64,000 nucleotides of DNA from Symbiodinium natans (lineage: Eukaryota > Sar > Dinophyceae > Suessiales > Symbiodiniaceae): positions 496,001 through 560,000 of the forward strand of contig CAJNDS010000524.1 of NCBI GenBank assembly GCA_905221605.1. The letters are read 5' to 3'. Positions 11,701-19,968 of this stretch are shown piece by piece (positions within the stretch are counted from its first letter, which is position 1; the number at the start of each line of letters is the position of its first letter). The notes below the pieces were generated by a model. That model saw nothing but the letters and a program-made list of their open reading frames with translations, did not search any database and was not told where the DNA came from. Made by a program: the position numbers and the translations under genes.

Positions 11701-13631
11701 CTGCAAGATCTTGCAAGGCGCGATGCTCCTGAGTGTTGACTACTGCTTGCTCAGGCTCTGCTCCATGCAACCGTGCGGCTTGAGGAGGTCACGAACGCTT
11801 GCAGCAGCTTCTTGGAGTCATACTCCACAACAATGCGGTTCGTCAGGGACTGACATGGATTGAAGCATGGCGAGATGGAAGCCGCAGAAGAAGTGCCATT
11901 TGTCTGACAGCATACGTGAAGTCGTGTCTGCAGCGAGGGAGTTCACAGGCCTGCTCCTGCATCATAAGGACTCTCTCCACGCCTTTCACGATGAAGTATC
12001 CTCCCGATTAGGCATCAAGGCTCACAGAACTTACTGACTGATGAAGCTGCCATTAGGCTTTGTAACCGCACCCTTGTCGCAGCTCCGAGGCTACTCAACG
12101 TTGAAGACTAAGCAGCGTCACATGGACTGGAGATGCAATGCTTAATGCTCACACAACAGTCCTCCAGGATCCATCGGGCACTCGCCCAAAGCGATGACAT
12201 CCTTGTAAAGTCAAGCAGCGTCACATCCGTGCCACCAGCCCTCCTCACAAGTCTTACCCCCCAAGTCTTATGCCCCTCAACAACCCAAAAATTGCCCTGG
12301 GCTGAAATTTTCTGCGATCAGGAGGCCTCATCAGTCTTGGCGTTGCTCAAGGCGCAGAGGTTGCTGCGCAACATCACCGGAAGCATGCCGATCTCCAGGT
12401 CTCTCTTGCGCACCTTGCGGTCGCCCTTCCAGTAGACCACATCCACAAGGATGGGCGCCGCATAGGTCAAGTCCCGGAGGCGGCACATGTGAGGGTTGGT
12501 CTCCTACAGGTCTTTTGTATGAAGGCTGCGGTGGATAGACGTTTTCGTGGTGTTCTTTAGGGGTGAGTAGTGTATGTTGTGCAGTGCTTAGGGTGTCAGT
12601 GTTCAGTTGGCACTCAGGATGGTCTACGAAGTCTGGCATGGCCACTGCCCGATCCTGCACAATCATATCTTCAGTCTTCGAAGGCCTTCCCACGCGGATA
12701 TTTTCGTACTGAAGGAACCAGTTCTTGTCAGATTCACTTCTGACAATGTTGTTGCTCGCAGCTTTCACAATCTTCTTCATCTTGACGTTCCTCAGTTCAC
12801 CACTGCAACGACTCATCCAAGGGTTAGGGTCTCTTCCGACCATGGTTCCTGCTGTGTTTTGTCTTGGTGTCCTCAAATAATGACGCTGTTTGCCAACACA
12901 ATCACCATTCAAAATTGAATGCGAGCAATGGGATCAAGGGTTCTCGACAGCGGGAAACTCAGGGGGGCTGGCCAGTGGATCAGTAGCTAGGCCCCAGTCC
13001 AACAAAATCGAAAAGCGCAGCCACGTTTGGACTTGGGGGTCCTGCCGGTCCTGATTCTTATTTTATTTTGGGATCGGGGGTGGGTTCTTGACAGGAAACA
13101 ATGCTGTCGTTCGCGCAACCATGCGCTAATCTGATGCTACGCCGAGAAGCACGAAATGATTGTAGGAGTCCTTAGGCCATGCTTGTCTGCACCAGTGCGA
13201 GGGTGGAAATCTGATTGCACAAGCATTCTCAACGCTTCGGCAACTGGCTACTCCATGATCCACATCAGCTGGGCTTGCTGGGCAGGATTCGATATGCTGT
13301 GTCACGAGCCCTTTGTATTCCAGAAACAGATCCACCAGCCGCCATTTGTCTGAGATGGATGCCACCTAAGGTGCTCGCCCAATGGGGTTCCACAAGAATC
13401 ATATCATCAGGTGCCATTGATTCACTAAGGCATTCCGCGTGGGAATTCCTGTCATGCCTTTCCGGATCATACGGAACTGCTTCTGACTTACAGGACAGGT
13501 TGAAATTCAGCAGATCTGACACGAACGAATCAATCTCGAACCAGAGCTGAACCATCTGAACCTACGGAATTCGTCGAGTTGGCCTGCTGCGACGCCTCAA
13601 TCTCAGCTGCGACTTCTCGTTTCTTCCTCTC
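2624..13631 (-). CDS. RPC2: RNA polymerase III second-largest subunit (RPC2), at least 42 exons
   Basis: Encodes the beta-like catalytic subunit of RNA polymerase III, the nuclear enzyme that makes tRNA, 5S rRNA and other small RNAs. Spliced minus-strand exons give, in order: the N-terminal KWRL..KGLV.QHI block, [165 protein letters not shown] and the C-terminal zinc site C-x2-C...C-x2-C. GLIVPE..LPF, RQTRRPE and the tail [13 protein letters not shown] favour Pol III over the Pol I and Pol II paralogues. Missing pieces: the start codon, about 16 residues near 9.7-9.4 kb, and a stretch near 5.07-4.47 kb. No stop codon or frameshift was found in the resolved exons, so the gene looks functional. 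Introns are as short as 50 nt; the longest is 1077 nt. Confidence 0.97.
2900..2996 (-). CDS. RPC2: RPC2 exon 41
   Basis: Encodes [20 protein letters not shown] and [14 protein letters not shown] donor. Confidence 0.97.
3082..3174 (-). CDS. RPC2: RPC2 exon 40
   Basis: Encodes [20 protein letters not shown] and [11 protein letters not shown]. The 5' boundary could lie a few bases further upstream. GT donor. Confidence 0.95.
3258..3292 (-). CDS. RPC2: RPC2 exon 39, a 35-nt exon
   Basis: Encodes [11 protein letters not shown], matching [14 protein letters not shown] donor. Confidence 0.95.
3454..3558 (-). CDS. RPC2: RPC2 exon 38
   Basis: Encodes [20 protein letters not shown] and [16 protein letters not shown] donor. 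Confidence 0.97.
3609..3662 (-). CDS. RPC2: RPC2 exon 37 (3' end ambiguous)
   Basis: Encodes [18 protein letters not shown], matching GVLDGxFxYGTAFGG. The protein wants the join at CCT/GCTGAC, but the exact canonical donor/acceptor pair is unclear. Confidence 0.9.
3719..3776 (-). CDS. RPC2: RPC2 exon 36
   Basis: Encodes [21 protein letters not shown] donor. Confidence 0.97.
3845..3956 (-). CDS. RPC2: RPC2 exon 35
   Basis: Encodes [20 protein letters not shown] and [16 protein letters not shown], the near-invariant GDKFxSRHGQKG block. GC donor. Confidence 0.99.
4018..4098 (-). CDS. RPC2: RPC2 exon 34
   Basis: Encodes [20 protein letters not shown] and EV, leading into GDKF. RQTRRPE is a Pol III hallmark. 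GT donor. Confidence 0.96.
4168..4274 (-). CDS. RPC2: RPC2 exon 33
   Basis: Encodes [20 protein letters not shown] and [15 protein letters not shown], matching the YKxxPxxYKGPxPSYI block. GA donor. Confidence 0.93.
4394..4462 (-). CDS. RPC2: RPC2 exon 32
   Basis: Encodes [20 protein letters not shown] and AN. The family has LDEDGIxxxGxxVxxGxVLVNK. GA donor. Confidence 0.92.
5075..5131 (-). CDS. RPC2: RPC2 exon 31 (3' end approximate)
   Basis: Begins after CACAG and gives [17 protein letters not shown] directly after DRGFG. The family is variable here, so the end of the exon and any small exons down to 4463 are unresolved. Confidence 0.7.
5199..5268 (-). CDS. RPC2: RPC2 exon 30
   Basis: Encodes [20 protein letters not shown] and FG, the conserved GYDIEDAxxMN active-site region. 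Acceptor TTCCAG, GA donor. Confidence 0.98.
5397..5513. mobile_element. MITE-like inverted repeat in an RPC2 intron
   Basis: A perfect 23-bp inverted repeat (5397-5419 and 5491-5513; core CAAGGTGTGACAGGGAGA) encloses 71 bp with no coding. It lies in the 764-nt RPC2 intron next to a diverged tandem duplication of about 70 bp (5272-5400). Size and structure resemble a non-autonomous miniature element; no second copy was seen here. Confidence 0.45.
5816..5875. repeat. TA/CATA microsatellite in RPC2 intron
   Basis: Runs of TATATA and CATATA; simple repeat. Confidence 0.85.
6033..6091 (-). CDS. RPC2: RPC2 exon 29
   Basis: Encodes [19 protein letters not shown], matching ELINFxELGAGQNATVAVM. A GC donor opens a 764-nt intron. 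Confidence 0.97.
6184..6242 (-). CDS. RPC2: RPC2 exon 28
   Basis: Encodes [19 protein letters not shown], matching DTLxYLLVYPQKPMVKTKT. GA donor. Confidence 0.95.
6361..6407 (-). CDS. RPC2: RPC2 exon 27
   Basis: Encodes [15 protein letters not shown]. Acceptor CTCAG, GC donor. Confidence 0.95.
6503..6574 (-). CDS. RPC2: RPC2 exon 26
   Basis: Encodes [20 protein letters not shown] and CAM. It ends ATGG before a GA donor (GAACCT); the join restores CAMGKQAMG. Confidence 0.98.
6575..7651 (-). other. Long RPC2 intron (1077 nt)
   Basis: Bounded by exon 25 (GC donor) and exon 26 (AG acceptor). It contains short open frames on both strands but nothing recognisable. Its length contrasts with the 50-230 nt introns elsewhere in the gene. 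Confidence 0.85.
7652..7751 (-). CDS. RPC2: RPC2 exon 25
   Basis: Encodes [20 protein letters not shown] and [11 protein letters not shown]. The GC donor opens the longest intron (7651-6575). Confidence 0.96.
8015..8074 (-). CDS. RPC2: RPC2 exon 24
   Basis: Twenty codons ending [16 protein letters not shown], matching TFDDFLxxGLIEY. GT donor. Confidence 0.94.
8127..8171. repeat. TTTAGGG-like array in RPC2 intron
   Basis: GGGTTTAGGGCTTAGGGCCTTAGGG motifs on the plus strand lie in the intron between exons 23 and 24. Degenerate telomere-type repeat. Confidence 0.75.
8190..8455 (-). CDS. RPC2: RPC2 exon 23 (largest exon)
   Basis: Encodes [20 protein letters not shown] and [20 protein letters not shown]. 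Between these blocks are about 20 residues ([20 protein letters not shown]) that I do not expect at this point in RPC2; they are in frame and have no obvious splice sites. A GT donor is chosen for phase. Confidence 0.95.
8618..8700 (-). CDS. RPC2: RPC2 exon 22
   Basis: Encodes [20 protein letters not shown], matching VFLNGLIxGxHRRPxxF. GT donor. Confidence 0.95.
8792..8844 (-). CDS. RPC2: RPC2 exon 21
   Basis: Encodes [17 protein letters not shown], matching ELLSGEELH. GC donor. Confidence 0.9.
8936..8962 (-). CDS. RPC2: RPC2 exon 20, a 27-nt exon
   Basis: Nine codons, QMCYCLGVE, matching xLCYCLGVED. Flanked by GCAG and a GC donor. Confidence 0.88.
9123..9159 (-). CDS. RPC2: RPC2 exon 19
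   Basis: Thirty-seven nt encoding [12 protein letters not shown], continuing [11 protein letters not shown] of the family. The preceding intron is 77 nt. Proposed GA donor. Confidence 0.93.
9237..9362 (-). CDS. RPC2: RPC2 exon 18 (hybrid-binding core)
   Basis: Encodes [20 protein letters not shown] and [18 protein letters not shown], the most conserved part of the beta subunit near the active centre. It ends GTGAA followed by a GC donor; the intron's first 8 nt (GCACCTGG) are repeated at the start of the next exon. Confidence 0.98.
9713..9846 (-). CDS. RPC2: RPC2 exon 16 (5' end approximate)
   Basis: Contains [20 protein letters not shown] and DRAGVSQ, then GTGGGC. About 16 residues expected next (LSRLSFISALGMMT in the family) were not found between 9712 and 9363. 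Confidence 0.92.
9951..10012 (-). CDS. RPC2: RPC2 exon 15 (3' end approximate)
   Basis: Encodes [20 protein letters not shown], matching LFKKFNxELKKxAD. The family fixes the start; the donor is uncertain. Confidence 0.85.
10164..10292. repeat. Interstitial telomere-type (CCCTAAA)n array at an RPC2 splice donor
   Basis: About 120 bp of CCCTAAA and variants (CCCGAAA, CCCTAAG). On the minus strand the array begins within the first bases of the intron after exon 14. It is flanked by unique gene sequence on both sides, so it is not a chromosome end. Confidence 0.92.
10293..10357 (-). CDS. RPC2: RPC2 exon 14
   Basis: Encodes [20 protein letters not shown] and D, nearly invariant in RPC2. The GC donor (GCTTAGGG) runs straight into a TTTAGGG array. 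Confidence 0.97.
10406..10430. repeat. Poly-G run in RPC2 intron
   Basis: Thirteen or more consecutive G in the intron between exons 13 and 14. Confidence 0.8.
10586..10651 (-). CDS. RPC2: RPC2 exon 13
   Basis: Encodes [21 protein letters not shown], matching YTAVMVRRVI. A GT donor joins to RDYYGNKR. Confidence 0.93.
10719..10767 (-). CDS. RPC2: RPC2 exon 12
   Basis: Encodes [16 protein letters not shown] plus one base, equivalent to LTHVPV...NNFRPKC. GC donor; the join gives the correct length into exon 13. Confidence 0.88.
10876..10917 (-). CDS. RPC2: RPC2 exon 11
   Basis: Forty-two nt encoding [14 protein letters not shown], at the position of the variable RR...EARELL segment. Acceptor AGAG, GC donor. 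Confidence 0.8.
11033..11089 (-). CDS. RPC2: RPC2 exon 10
   Basis: Encodes [19 protein letters not shown], equivalent to IFTQxQALKYIGNKV. Flanked by CAG and a GT donor. Confidence 0.9.
11237..11332 (-). CDS. RPC2: RPC2 exon 9
   Basis: Encodes [15 protein letters not shown] and LMISLQECH, matching GVxSDQEIVQMVG...SLEEC of the family. The preceding intron is 54 nt. GT donor. Confidence 0.95.
11387..11586 (-). CDS. RPC2: RPC2 exon 8
   Basis: Sixty-six codons with DDTKSRT and [20 protein letters not shown]. It contains a lineage-specific stretch ([14 protein letters not shown]) inside the lobe region. GC donor. Confidence 0.95.
11780..11849 (-). CDS. RPC2: RPC2 exon 7
   Basis: Encodes [20 protein letters not shown] and TSS, following MQEQ as in QEQLSKNRI of the family. 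GC donor. Confidence 0.92.
11951..12000 (-). CDS. RPC2: RPC2 exon 6
   Basis: Fifty nt encoding [16 protein letters not shown], the fork/protrusion strand shared by all beta-like subunits. The upstream intron is only 50 nt. GC donor. Confidence 0.95.
12051..12090 (-). CDS. RPC2: RPC2 exon 5
   Basis: Forty nt giving [13 protein letters not shown] plus one base, which joins the next exon to make PNGYFIVKG where the family has [12 protein letters not shown] donor. Confidence 0.75.
12327..12503 (-). CDS. RPC2: RPC2 exon 4
   Basis: Fifty-nine codons containing [19 protein letters not shown] and [14 protein letters not shown], typical of the protrusion/lobe region. GC donor. Confidence 0.95.
12661..12790 (-). 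CDS. RPC2: RPC2 exon 3
   Basis: Encodes [20 protein letters not shown] and [15 protein letters not shown], the conserved N-terminal lobe. It begins after TGAG and ends at a GT donor. Confidence 0.95.
13151..13170 (-). CDS. RPC2: RPC2 exon 2, a 20-nt microexon
   Basis: Only 20 nt, encoding DSYNHF plus two bases of the next codon. It restores the family block [18 protein letters not shown]. The upstream intron starts GA and the downstream one GC; both end AG. Confidence 0.85.
13291..13365 (-). CDS. RPC2: RPC2 exon 1
   Basis: Twenty-five codons, including [20 protein letters not shown], match the start of the conserved RPC2 core. It begins after TTAG with GTG, so it is not the start codon exon. 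It ends at a GA donor (GAATCC). Confidence 0.92.
13566..13631 (-). CDS. RPC2: RPC2 candidate N-terminal exon
   Basis: A 66-nt segment after TTTTCAG and before GTAGGT encodes a charged helix ([16 protein letters not shown]...) in phase 0, which fits the next exon. Pol III subunit N-termini are poorly conserved, so homology cannot confirm it. The initiating ATG was not identified upstream. Confidence 0.45.
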
Positions 13632-13639
13632 CTGAAAAG

Positions 13640-14400
13640 GGGAATTGGGACCTTGTCCTAGAAAGTTGCGGATGGTCTGGGTGGGCGGCTCAGTACTCCG
13701 GCAGCCCAAACTTCCAGTCTTGGGTCCAAATTCACACGAAAGCCAGAACCCACCGAAGCCAGCGTGCTACAATACAACGTTGGGTGAAGCAGAAGAAGCG
13801 CACGAAACTGAAGTGTTGATGCAAATTCGGCTGCAGTCCATGCTCATGCAATCCTCGTGTCTTCCTAAGATCGCATGACTGGAGCTCCTTGTCCCATGGC
13901 CATTCTTGCCTCCACCAGTTGCCTTAAGCACACAAGTGTGTTGCACAGTGACATCTCCAAGTCAAGAGATTCACAAGGACTCCAGCTCATGCACTTGAAC
14001 TGGGTCTAGGACCATGCTTCACAAGGGCTGGTGCTGGCATTCTATCTCCTGCACCACGTCACAGCAATGCTCAACACGTGCCATATGGGCAAGGCCTCCT
14101 CCACTATCTGACAGTTGCGGTACTGCGTAGGTGTGCGATGTGTACTTATGAGGTCGTGCACATGAGCAGGTGGGGCAGTCCCAGCCGCAGGAGGTGTGAG
14201 TCGAATGTGCCAGGGCATGGCGCAAGGGGGCTGCTGCTAGGGGCGGCCTCCCTTGAGCCCTTTGATGCTGCAAGGTCGGCTGCGTGCTGTCTACAGTACA
14301 CAATCTCAGCCAGCAGCTATAAAACACGCACCACATCCTACACTTCGCAGGACTTGCTCCTGAACACTCCAGGACTTCAGGACACTGCTGAGCTTAAGTT
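13640..14400. other. Upstream of RPC2, nothing recognised
   Basis: The true RPC2 start codon should lie here or slightly beyond. No conserved exon, tRNA or repeat array was identified. Confidence 0.4.
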
Positions 14401-14689
14401 GAAATTGAATGAAGCTGTCTGAAGAACTCACTCCCTGCAAGCTCCGTCTGTCGCTGAAGCTGCTCCAGTCGCTCACCTCATGCTCAGGCAGATGGCAGAT
14501 GCCAGAAAAGACTTCTGCAACTTCTCTTCAAAACCAAGCTGCGCAGCACATGCAACTGCTGAGCAGGCGGCAAAGCGTGAGATTCTTCTTGGGCGAAGAA
14601 TCCTGCCCGTGGGCTATGCTATGTTTGGGTGGAACTCTGTTAAGGGATCCTCGGCCAATCGTGAAACTGCAGCAGCTGTTTGGTGTCAG

Positions 14690-14835
14690 CACTCGGCCAA
14701 ACCAACTACCTGCACTGAATTCACCAGCATTTGCAAGCCACCGGCATCCTGGTTCTCTGGAAAGCTTTGTGCAAAGTGCTCCAGCAACTCTGTGGCTGAC
14801 CTTATCTCTTGCGCCAGGAGAAGCTCATCATAGTT
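14690..14835 (-). CDS. Hypothetical exon, minus strand
   Basis: Read on the minus strand, this gives a helical peptide starting YDELLLAQEIRSATELLEHF and continuing QSFPENQDAGGLQMLVNSVQ. Its composition is protein-like and its strand agrees with the other genes. A further segment at about 14600-14500 (AACSAVACAAQLGFEEKLQK) may be the next exon. No family recognised. Confidence 0.35.
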
Positions 14836-15249
14836 GCATGTGATCATTCCCGCGCATATTTGCCTCCTCTTCGGACTATCCTACGTGTTCTTTCTCTGGA
14901 TCCCGCCGCATGGTCTGAAACAACACCGGAGGCTCGCGTCCGATTCAGACATGCCATGGGGCACGGGAACTCTCATCTTAGCCCGACGCGTTCCAGTTGG
15001 GATGCTGCTTCGCCTGTCCATGGTGCAGGTTGGAGGTTGGCGTGCGCATTCTCCCACAGGTCCCCATGATGTTTACAACGGCTTACACGAAAAGATGAAA
15101 TGAGATGAAAGCGGAAACGAACCATCAACCGGCTTGAGCTGGAGAAGGCCCGAACCAGCCAGTGGCCAATCGAGGTGAGGGAATGCGGCCGCGACACGAA
15201 GTGCAAAGTTGCAGCCAGACTTCTAAAGCCCGTCGGAGAAAGCACGAAA

Positions 15250-16480
15250 ACGCAGGTGGCACTAAAGCCCTTGAGCGCTCAGGTGTCCACAGTGTCTCAA
15301 GACTTCTTTAAGCTTACTTATTGGAACATGTCCCGCGGCGTCCCTCGCCCCTTGCAAAAAAGCCCAGCTAGCTCTACGTGCGGCACATCTGTTGAAGGCC
15401 TAGCCGCTGGCATAGCTGTAGTAGAACTTCTGTAGAACCCTGACAACCCAAAAAAGAGCACTCGGAGCCTATGGGAGCGGAAGGAGCCACCAGGCTTAAA
15501 GAGCATGACCTCCGGCGCTCTGTGCGCCGAAGTCTGCATCTCGCCCTTGGGACTCCCCATCCTCCCCCACCCCGCTACCGGGATCTACCGGGATCTACCG
15601 GGCTACCGCTCGCGCGTCATCTTCTGAGCCCAAGGAACTAGGAAAAAGCCGGCAGAAACGGCTTGCAAGGTCAGAGTGCATGTGCTGCAGCGAGGAGCAG
15701 CTTTAAGAGGAACTTTTTGACATGCATGAAATCTCGCGCATAAGTCCCACCGGGCATCAGCTCAAACGTATTCGCTTATCTCAGACCTGAGCTCAGGGAC
15801 CGTCAGGGACCAGGGACAACTCTGACTCAGGTCATCTCAGGACCCGGCAACTTTGCGCCTGGAATCTCAGTCAGGGTCGCAGTGCCATCTTTGATGTACG
15901 CCCTGACCTGTGACATCCGGGGTTTCCCCTGTAGCCTACATAGGTTGACATTCTTCCCGTAGGTTGTCCCCATCTTCGTCTGGGCTCGCAGGCTGTGAAT
16001 GGTGTTCCTCCGCCTCGGCCCCGAAGCATGGCAAAGCAAAAAGGTAGACACGTCGCCTATGTCATGTCATGTGGTCCTGCGTTGTCCTTCTGTCCTTCAT
16101 GATGTTCCGATGATGCAATGTTGTTCTGGGGGCTGTGATCTAGTCATCCAAACACCACCCCTGCACATGCGCATATCAGGCCGGCCTTCCATGCAAGTCG
16201 CGTAGACCTCGACTTTCCACAGGCAGACTTGAAAGACATGGAGCAGGGACTACTAGGAGATGACGTGCGCTGAGCCTTTGTACAGCAGGCCCCAGAAATC
16301 CCACGCATGTCCCTTTTATCAGAACCCTTCACGCAGGCTGCGCAAGACTGAACAGGATAATTCAAAAACTCAACGTGGCAGCGGGCCTTCCAGACGCCAT
16401 GGCCTCCGCGAAGTTCGATCTCCCCGCTGAGCTGAGCAGGTGTGCGGAGCTCCACCGACAACTCAAAGAGTTCTCCAACA
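15250..16480. other. Intergenic or intronic, no gene recognised
   Basis: Mixed sequence with a short CTACCGGGAT triplication at about 15575-15610. No supported exon. Confidence 0.4.
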
Positions 16481-16489
16481 GAATGCAAT

Positions 16490-16545
16490 CAATATAATTC
16501 CCCAACAGCGGGCACGCTTGGGGTTTGCAATCTGGTAAGGGAGAA
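16490..16545. repeat. Left flanking direct repeat of the 738-bp array
   Basis: CCCCAACAGCGGGCACGCTTGG followed by GGTTTGCAATCTGGT recurs with few changes at 19969-20010, just beyond the other end of the array, in the same orientation. Confidence 0.75.
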
Positions 16546-16678
16546 GGTCGGTGACTAGATTTTGTGCACGGCTTCGCGGAAAGCTAAGGGACACGTGCGC
16601 GCGCGGAACTACTGTAACTTTTTGCGCCTGGGCAATTAAAAAGTAGTCTTCGAGGAGTCCAGCGAGGAAGGAAAACAG

Positions 16679-19600
16679 CGCCAGGCAGTTTGAGCGCACT
16701 AACATGCCTGCGCAAGCAGAATGAAATCCATGTGTGCTGCCGAAAAAAGATGCGCATGTGTGCGTTCGCAGCACGCTTAACATGTCTGTGCAAGCAGAAT
16801 GAGATCCATGTGGGCTGGCCGTATATAAGCTGTGTACGCGCGCAGCAAGTTTTGCGTCCTATATACATAGCTTTTGGCCCTTGCTTTTGCAACCGCTTTC
16901 TTGCCGTAAAGATATTGCTACCCAACACATAACATGTCTGTGCAAGCAGAATGAGATCCATGTGGGCTGGCCGTATATATGTGTGTATGCTCGCGTTGCA
17001 AGGTTTGGTTCCTATAGTTTTTAGCCCTTGCTTTTGCAACCACGTTGTTGCCGTAAAAATATTCCTAGGCAACGCAGCACGCGGCACGGAGAGCGCAACA
17101 GCGAAGCAGCAGTATGTTGATACGGATATCTTGTAAATACACACGATGTTTCCGTGCGAACGGCGAGACACCCATGTGTGCCCGCGCAGCAGCAGTTGAG
17201 TCACAAGACCGAGACGGACAGCCGAGATTGTCTCGCCGGCGGAATCTTTGCGCGCCGGCGGATATGTGTGTATGTGCGCGAAGCAAGTTTTGGTTCCTAT
17301 AGTTTTTAGCCCTTGCTTGTGCAACCGCTTTCTTGCCGCACAAATATGCCTACCCAACACCTGATGTCTGTGTGTAAAACGCGACTGTCTAGCGCAAGGG
17401 CAGATCCGTGCGCCAGGCAGTTTGAGCGCACTAACATGCCTGTGCAAGCAGAATGAGATCCATGTGTGCTGCCGAACAAAATAGCGTATGTGCGTTCGCA
17501 GCACACGGCACGTGCTAACACGTCTGTGCAAGCAGAATGAGATGCATGTGGGCTGGCCGTATATAAGCTGTGTACGCGCGCAGCAAGTTTTGCGTCCTAT
17601 ATACATAGCTTTTGGCCCTTGCTTTTGCAACCGCTTTCTTGCCGTAAAGATATTGCTACCCAACACATAACATGTCTGTGCAAGCAGAATGAGATCCATG
17701 TGGGCTGGCCGTATATATGTGTGTATGCTCGCGTTGCAAGGTTTGGTTCCTATAGTTTTTAGCCCTTGCTTTTGCAACCGCTTTGTTGCCGTAAAAAAAA
17801 AGCCTAGGCAACGCAGCACGCGGCACGGAGAGCGCAACAGCGAAGCAGCAGTATGTTGATACGGATATCTTGTAAATACACACGATGTTTCCGTGCGAAC
17901 GGCGAGACACCCATGTGTGCCCGCGCAGCAGCAGTTGAGTCACAAGACCGCGACGGACAGCCGAGATTGTCTCGCCGGCGGAATCTTTGCGTGCCGGCGG
18001 ATATGTGTGTATGTGCGCGAAGCAAGTTTTGGTTCCTATAGTTTTTAGCCATTGCTTTGCAACCGCTTTCTTGCCGCACAAATATGCCTACCCAACACCT
18101 GATGTCTGTGTGTAAAACGCGACTGTCTAGCGCAAGGGCAGATCCGTGCGCCAGGCAGTTTGAGTGCACTAACATGCCTGTGCAGGCAGAATGAGATCCA
18201 TGTGTGCTGCCGAACAAAATAGCGTATGTGCGTTCGCAGCACACGGCACGCGCTAACACGTCTGTGCAAGCAGAATGAGATGCATGTGGGCTGGCCGTAT
18301 ATAAGCTGTGCGCACGCGCAGCAAGTTTTGCGGCCTATATACATAGCTTTTGGCCCTTGCTTTTGCAACCGCTTTCTTGCCGTAAAGATATTGCTACCCA
18401 ACACATAACATGTCTGTGCAAGCAGAATGAGATCCATGTGGGCTGGCCGTATATATGTGTGTATGCTCGCGTTGCAAGGTTTGGTTCCTATAGTTTTTAG
18501 CCCTTGCTTTTGCAACCGCTTTGTTGCCGTAAAAAAAAAGCCTAGGCAACGCAGCACGCGGCACGGAGAGCGCAACAGCGAAGCAGCAGTATGTTGATAC
18601 GGATATCTTGTAAATACACACGATGTTTCCGTGCGAACGGCGAGACACCCAAGTGTGCCCGCGCAGCAGCAGTTGAGTCACAAGACCGAGACGGACAGCC
18701 GAGATTGTCTCGCCGGCGGAATCTTTGCGTGCCGGCGGATATGTGTGTATGTGCGCGAAGCAAGTTTTGGTTCCTATAGTTTTTAGCCATTGCTTTGCAA
18801 CCGCTTTCTTGCCGCACAAATATGCCTACCCAACACCTGATGTCTGTGTGTAAAACGCGACTGTCTAGCGCAAGGGCAGATCCGTGCGCCAGGCAGTTTG
18901 AGTGCACTAACATGCCTGTGCAAGCAGAATGAGATCCATGTGTGCTGCCGAACAAAATAGCGTATGTGCGTTCGCAGCACACGGCACGCGCTAACACGTC
19001 TGTGCAAGCAGAATGAGATGCATGTGGGCTGGCCGTATATAAGCTGTGCACACGCGCAGCAAGTTTTGCGGCCTATATACATAGCTTTTGGCCCTTGCTT
19101 TTGCAACCGCTTTCTTGCCGTAAAGATATTGCTACCCAACACATAACATGTCTGTGCAAGCAGAATGAGATCCATGTGGGCTGGCCGTATATATGTGTGT
19201 ATGCTCGCGTTGCAAGGTTTGGTTCCTATTGTTTTTCGCCCTTGCTTTTGCAACCGCTTTGTTGCCGTAAAAAATATGCCTAGGCAACGCAGCACGCGGC
19301 ACGGAGAGCGCAACAGCGAAGCAGCAGTATGTTGATACGGATATCTTGTAAATACACACGATGTTTCCGTGCGAACGGCGAGACACCCATGTGTGCCCGC
19401 GCAGCAGCAGTTGAGTCACAAGACCGCGACGGACAGCCGAGATTGTCTCGCCGGCGGAATCTTTGCGTGCCGGCGGATATGTGTGTATGTGCGCGAAGCA
19501 AGTTTTGGTTCCTATAGTTTTTAGCCCTTGCTTTTGCAACCGCTTTCTTGCCGAAAAAAGATGCCTACCCAACACCTGATGTCTGTGTGGTCGTGTAAGA

Positions 19601-19968
19601 CACGACTGTCTAGCGCAAGAGCAGATCCGTGTGAACGGCGAGACACCCATGTGTGCCCGCGCAACGACATGCGTGCACGATCTTGTCGCGAACCTTTCCG
19701 TGTGTCGCGCCGGAGTGTGTCGCGCCGGATGCAGCACGCGGCGCGGAGAGCGCAACAGCGAACGCAGCAGTATATTGATTTGAATATATTGAAAATACAC
19801 ACGATGTTTGTGCGAACAGAATGAGATCCATGTGTGCTCGCACCAAACGCAGCAGTTGGGTCGGAAGACCGCGACGGACAGCCGAGATTGTCACGCCGGC
19901 GGAATCTTTGCGTGCCTAAAGATGTGTGTGTGTGTGTGTATGCGCGCGTAGCAAGTTTTGGTTCCCAT
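16679..19968. repeat. Tandem array, 738-bp period, about 4.4 units
   Basis: The landmark CCCAACACATAACATG occurs at 16921, 17659, 18397 and 19135, exactly 738 bp apart; the first unit differs slightly. Each unit contains three related sub-repeats around GTGCAAGCAGAATGAGATCC and a block TTGATACGGATATCTTGTAA. The last partial unit (after about 19590) is rearranged. Because 738 is divisible by 3, long minus-strand frames stay open through several units, but their products are Cys/His/Arg-rich and match nothing I know, so I do not call genes. Partial copies lie at 20640-20950 (inverted) and 23780-24120. Confidence 0.93.

Noticed and set aside
16584-17837. 417-codon minus-strand frame as a gene
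   Set aside because: It is created by the 738-bp tandem repeat, whose length keeps frame; no recognisable domain.
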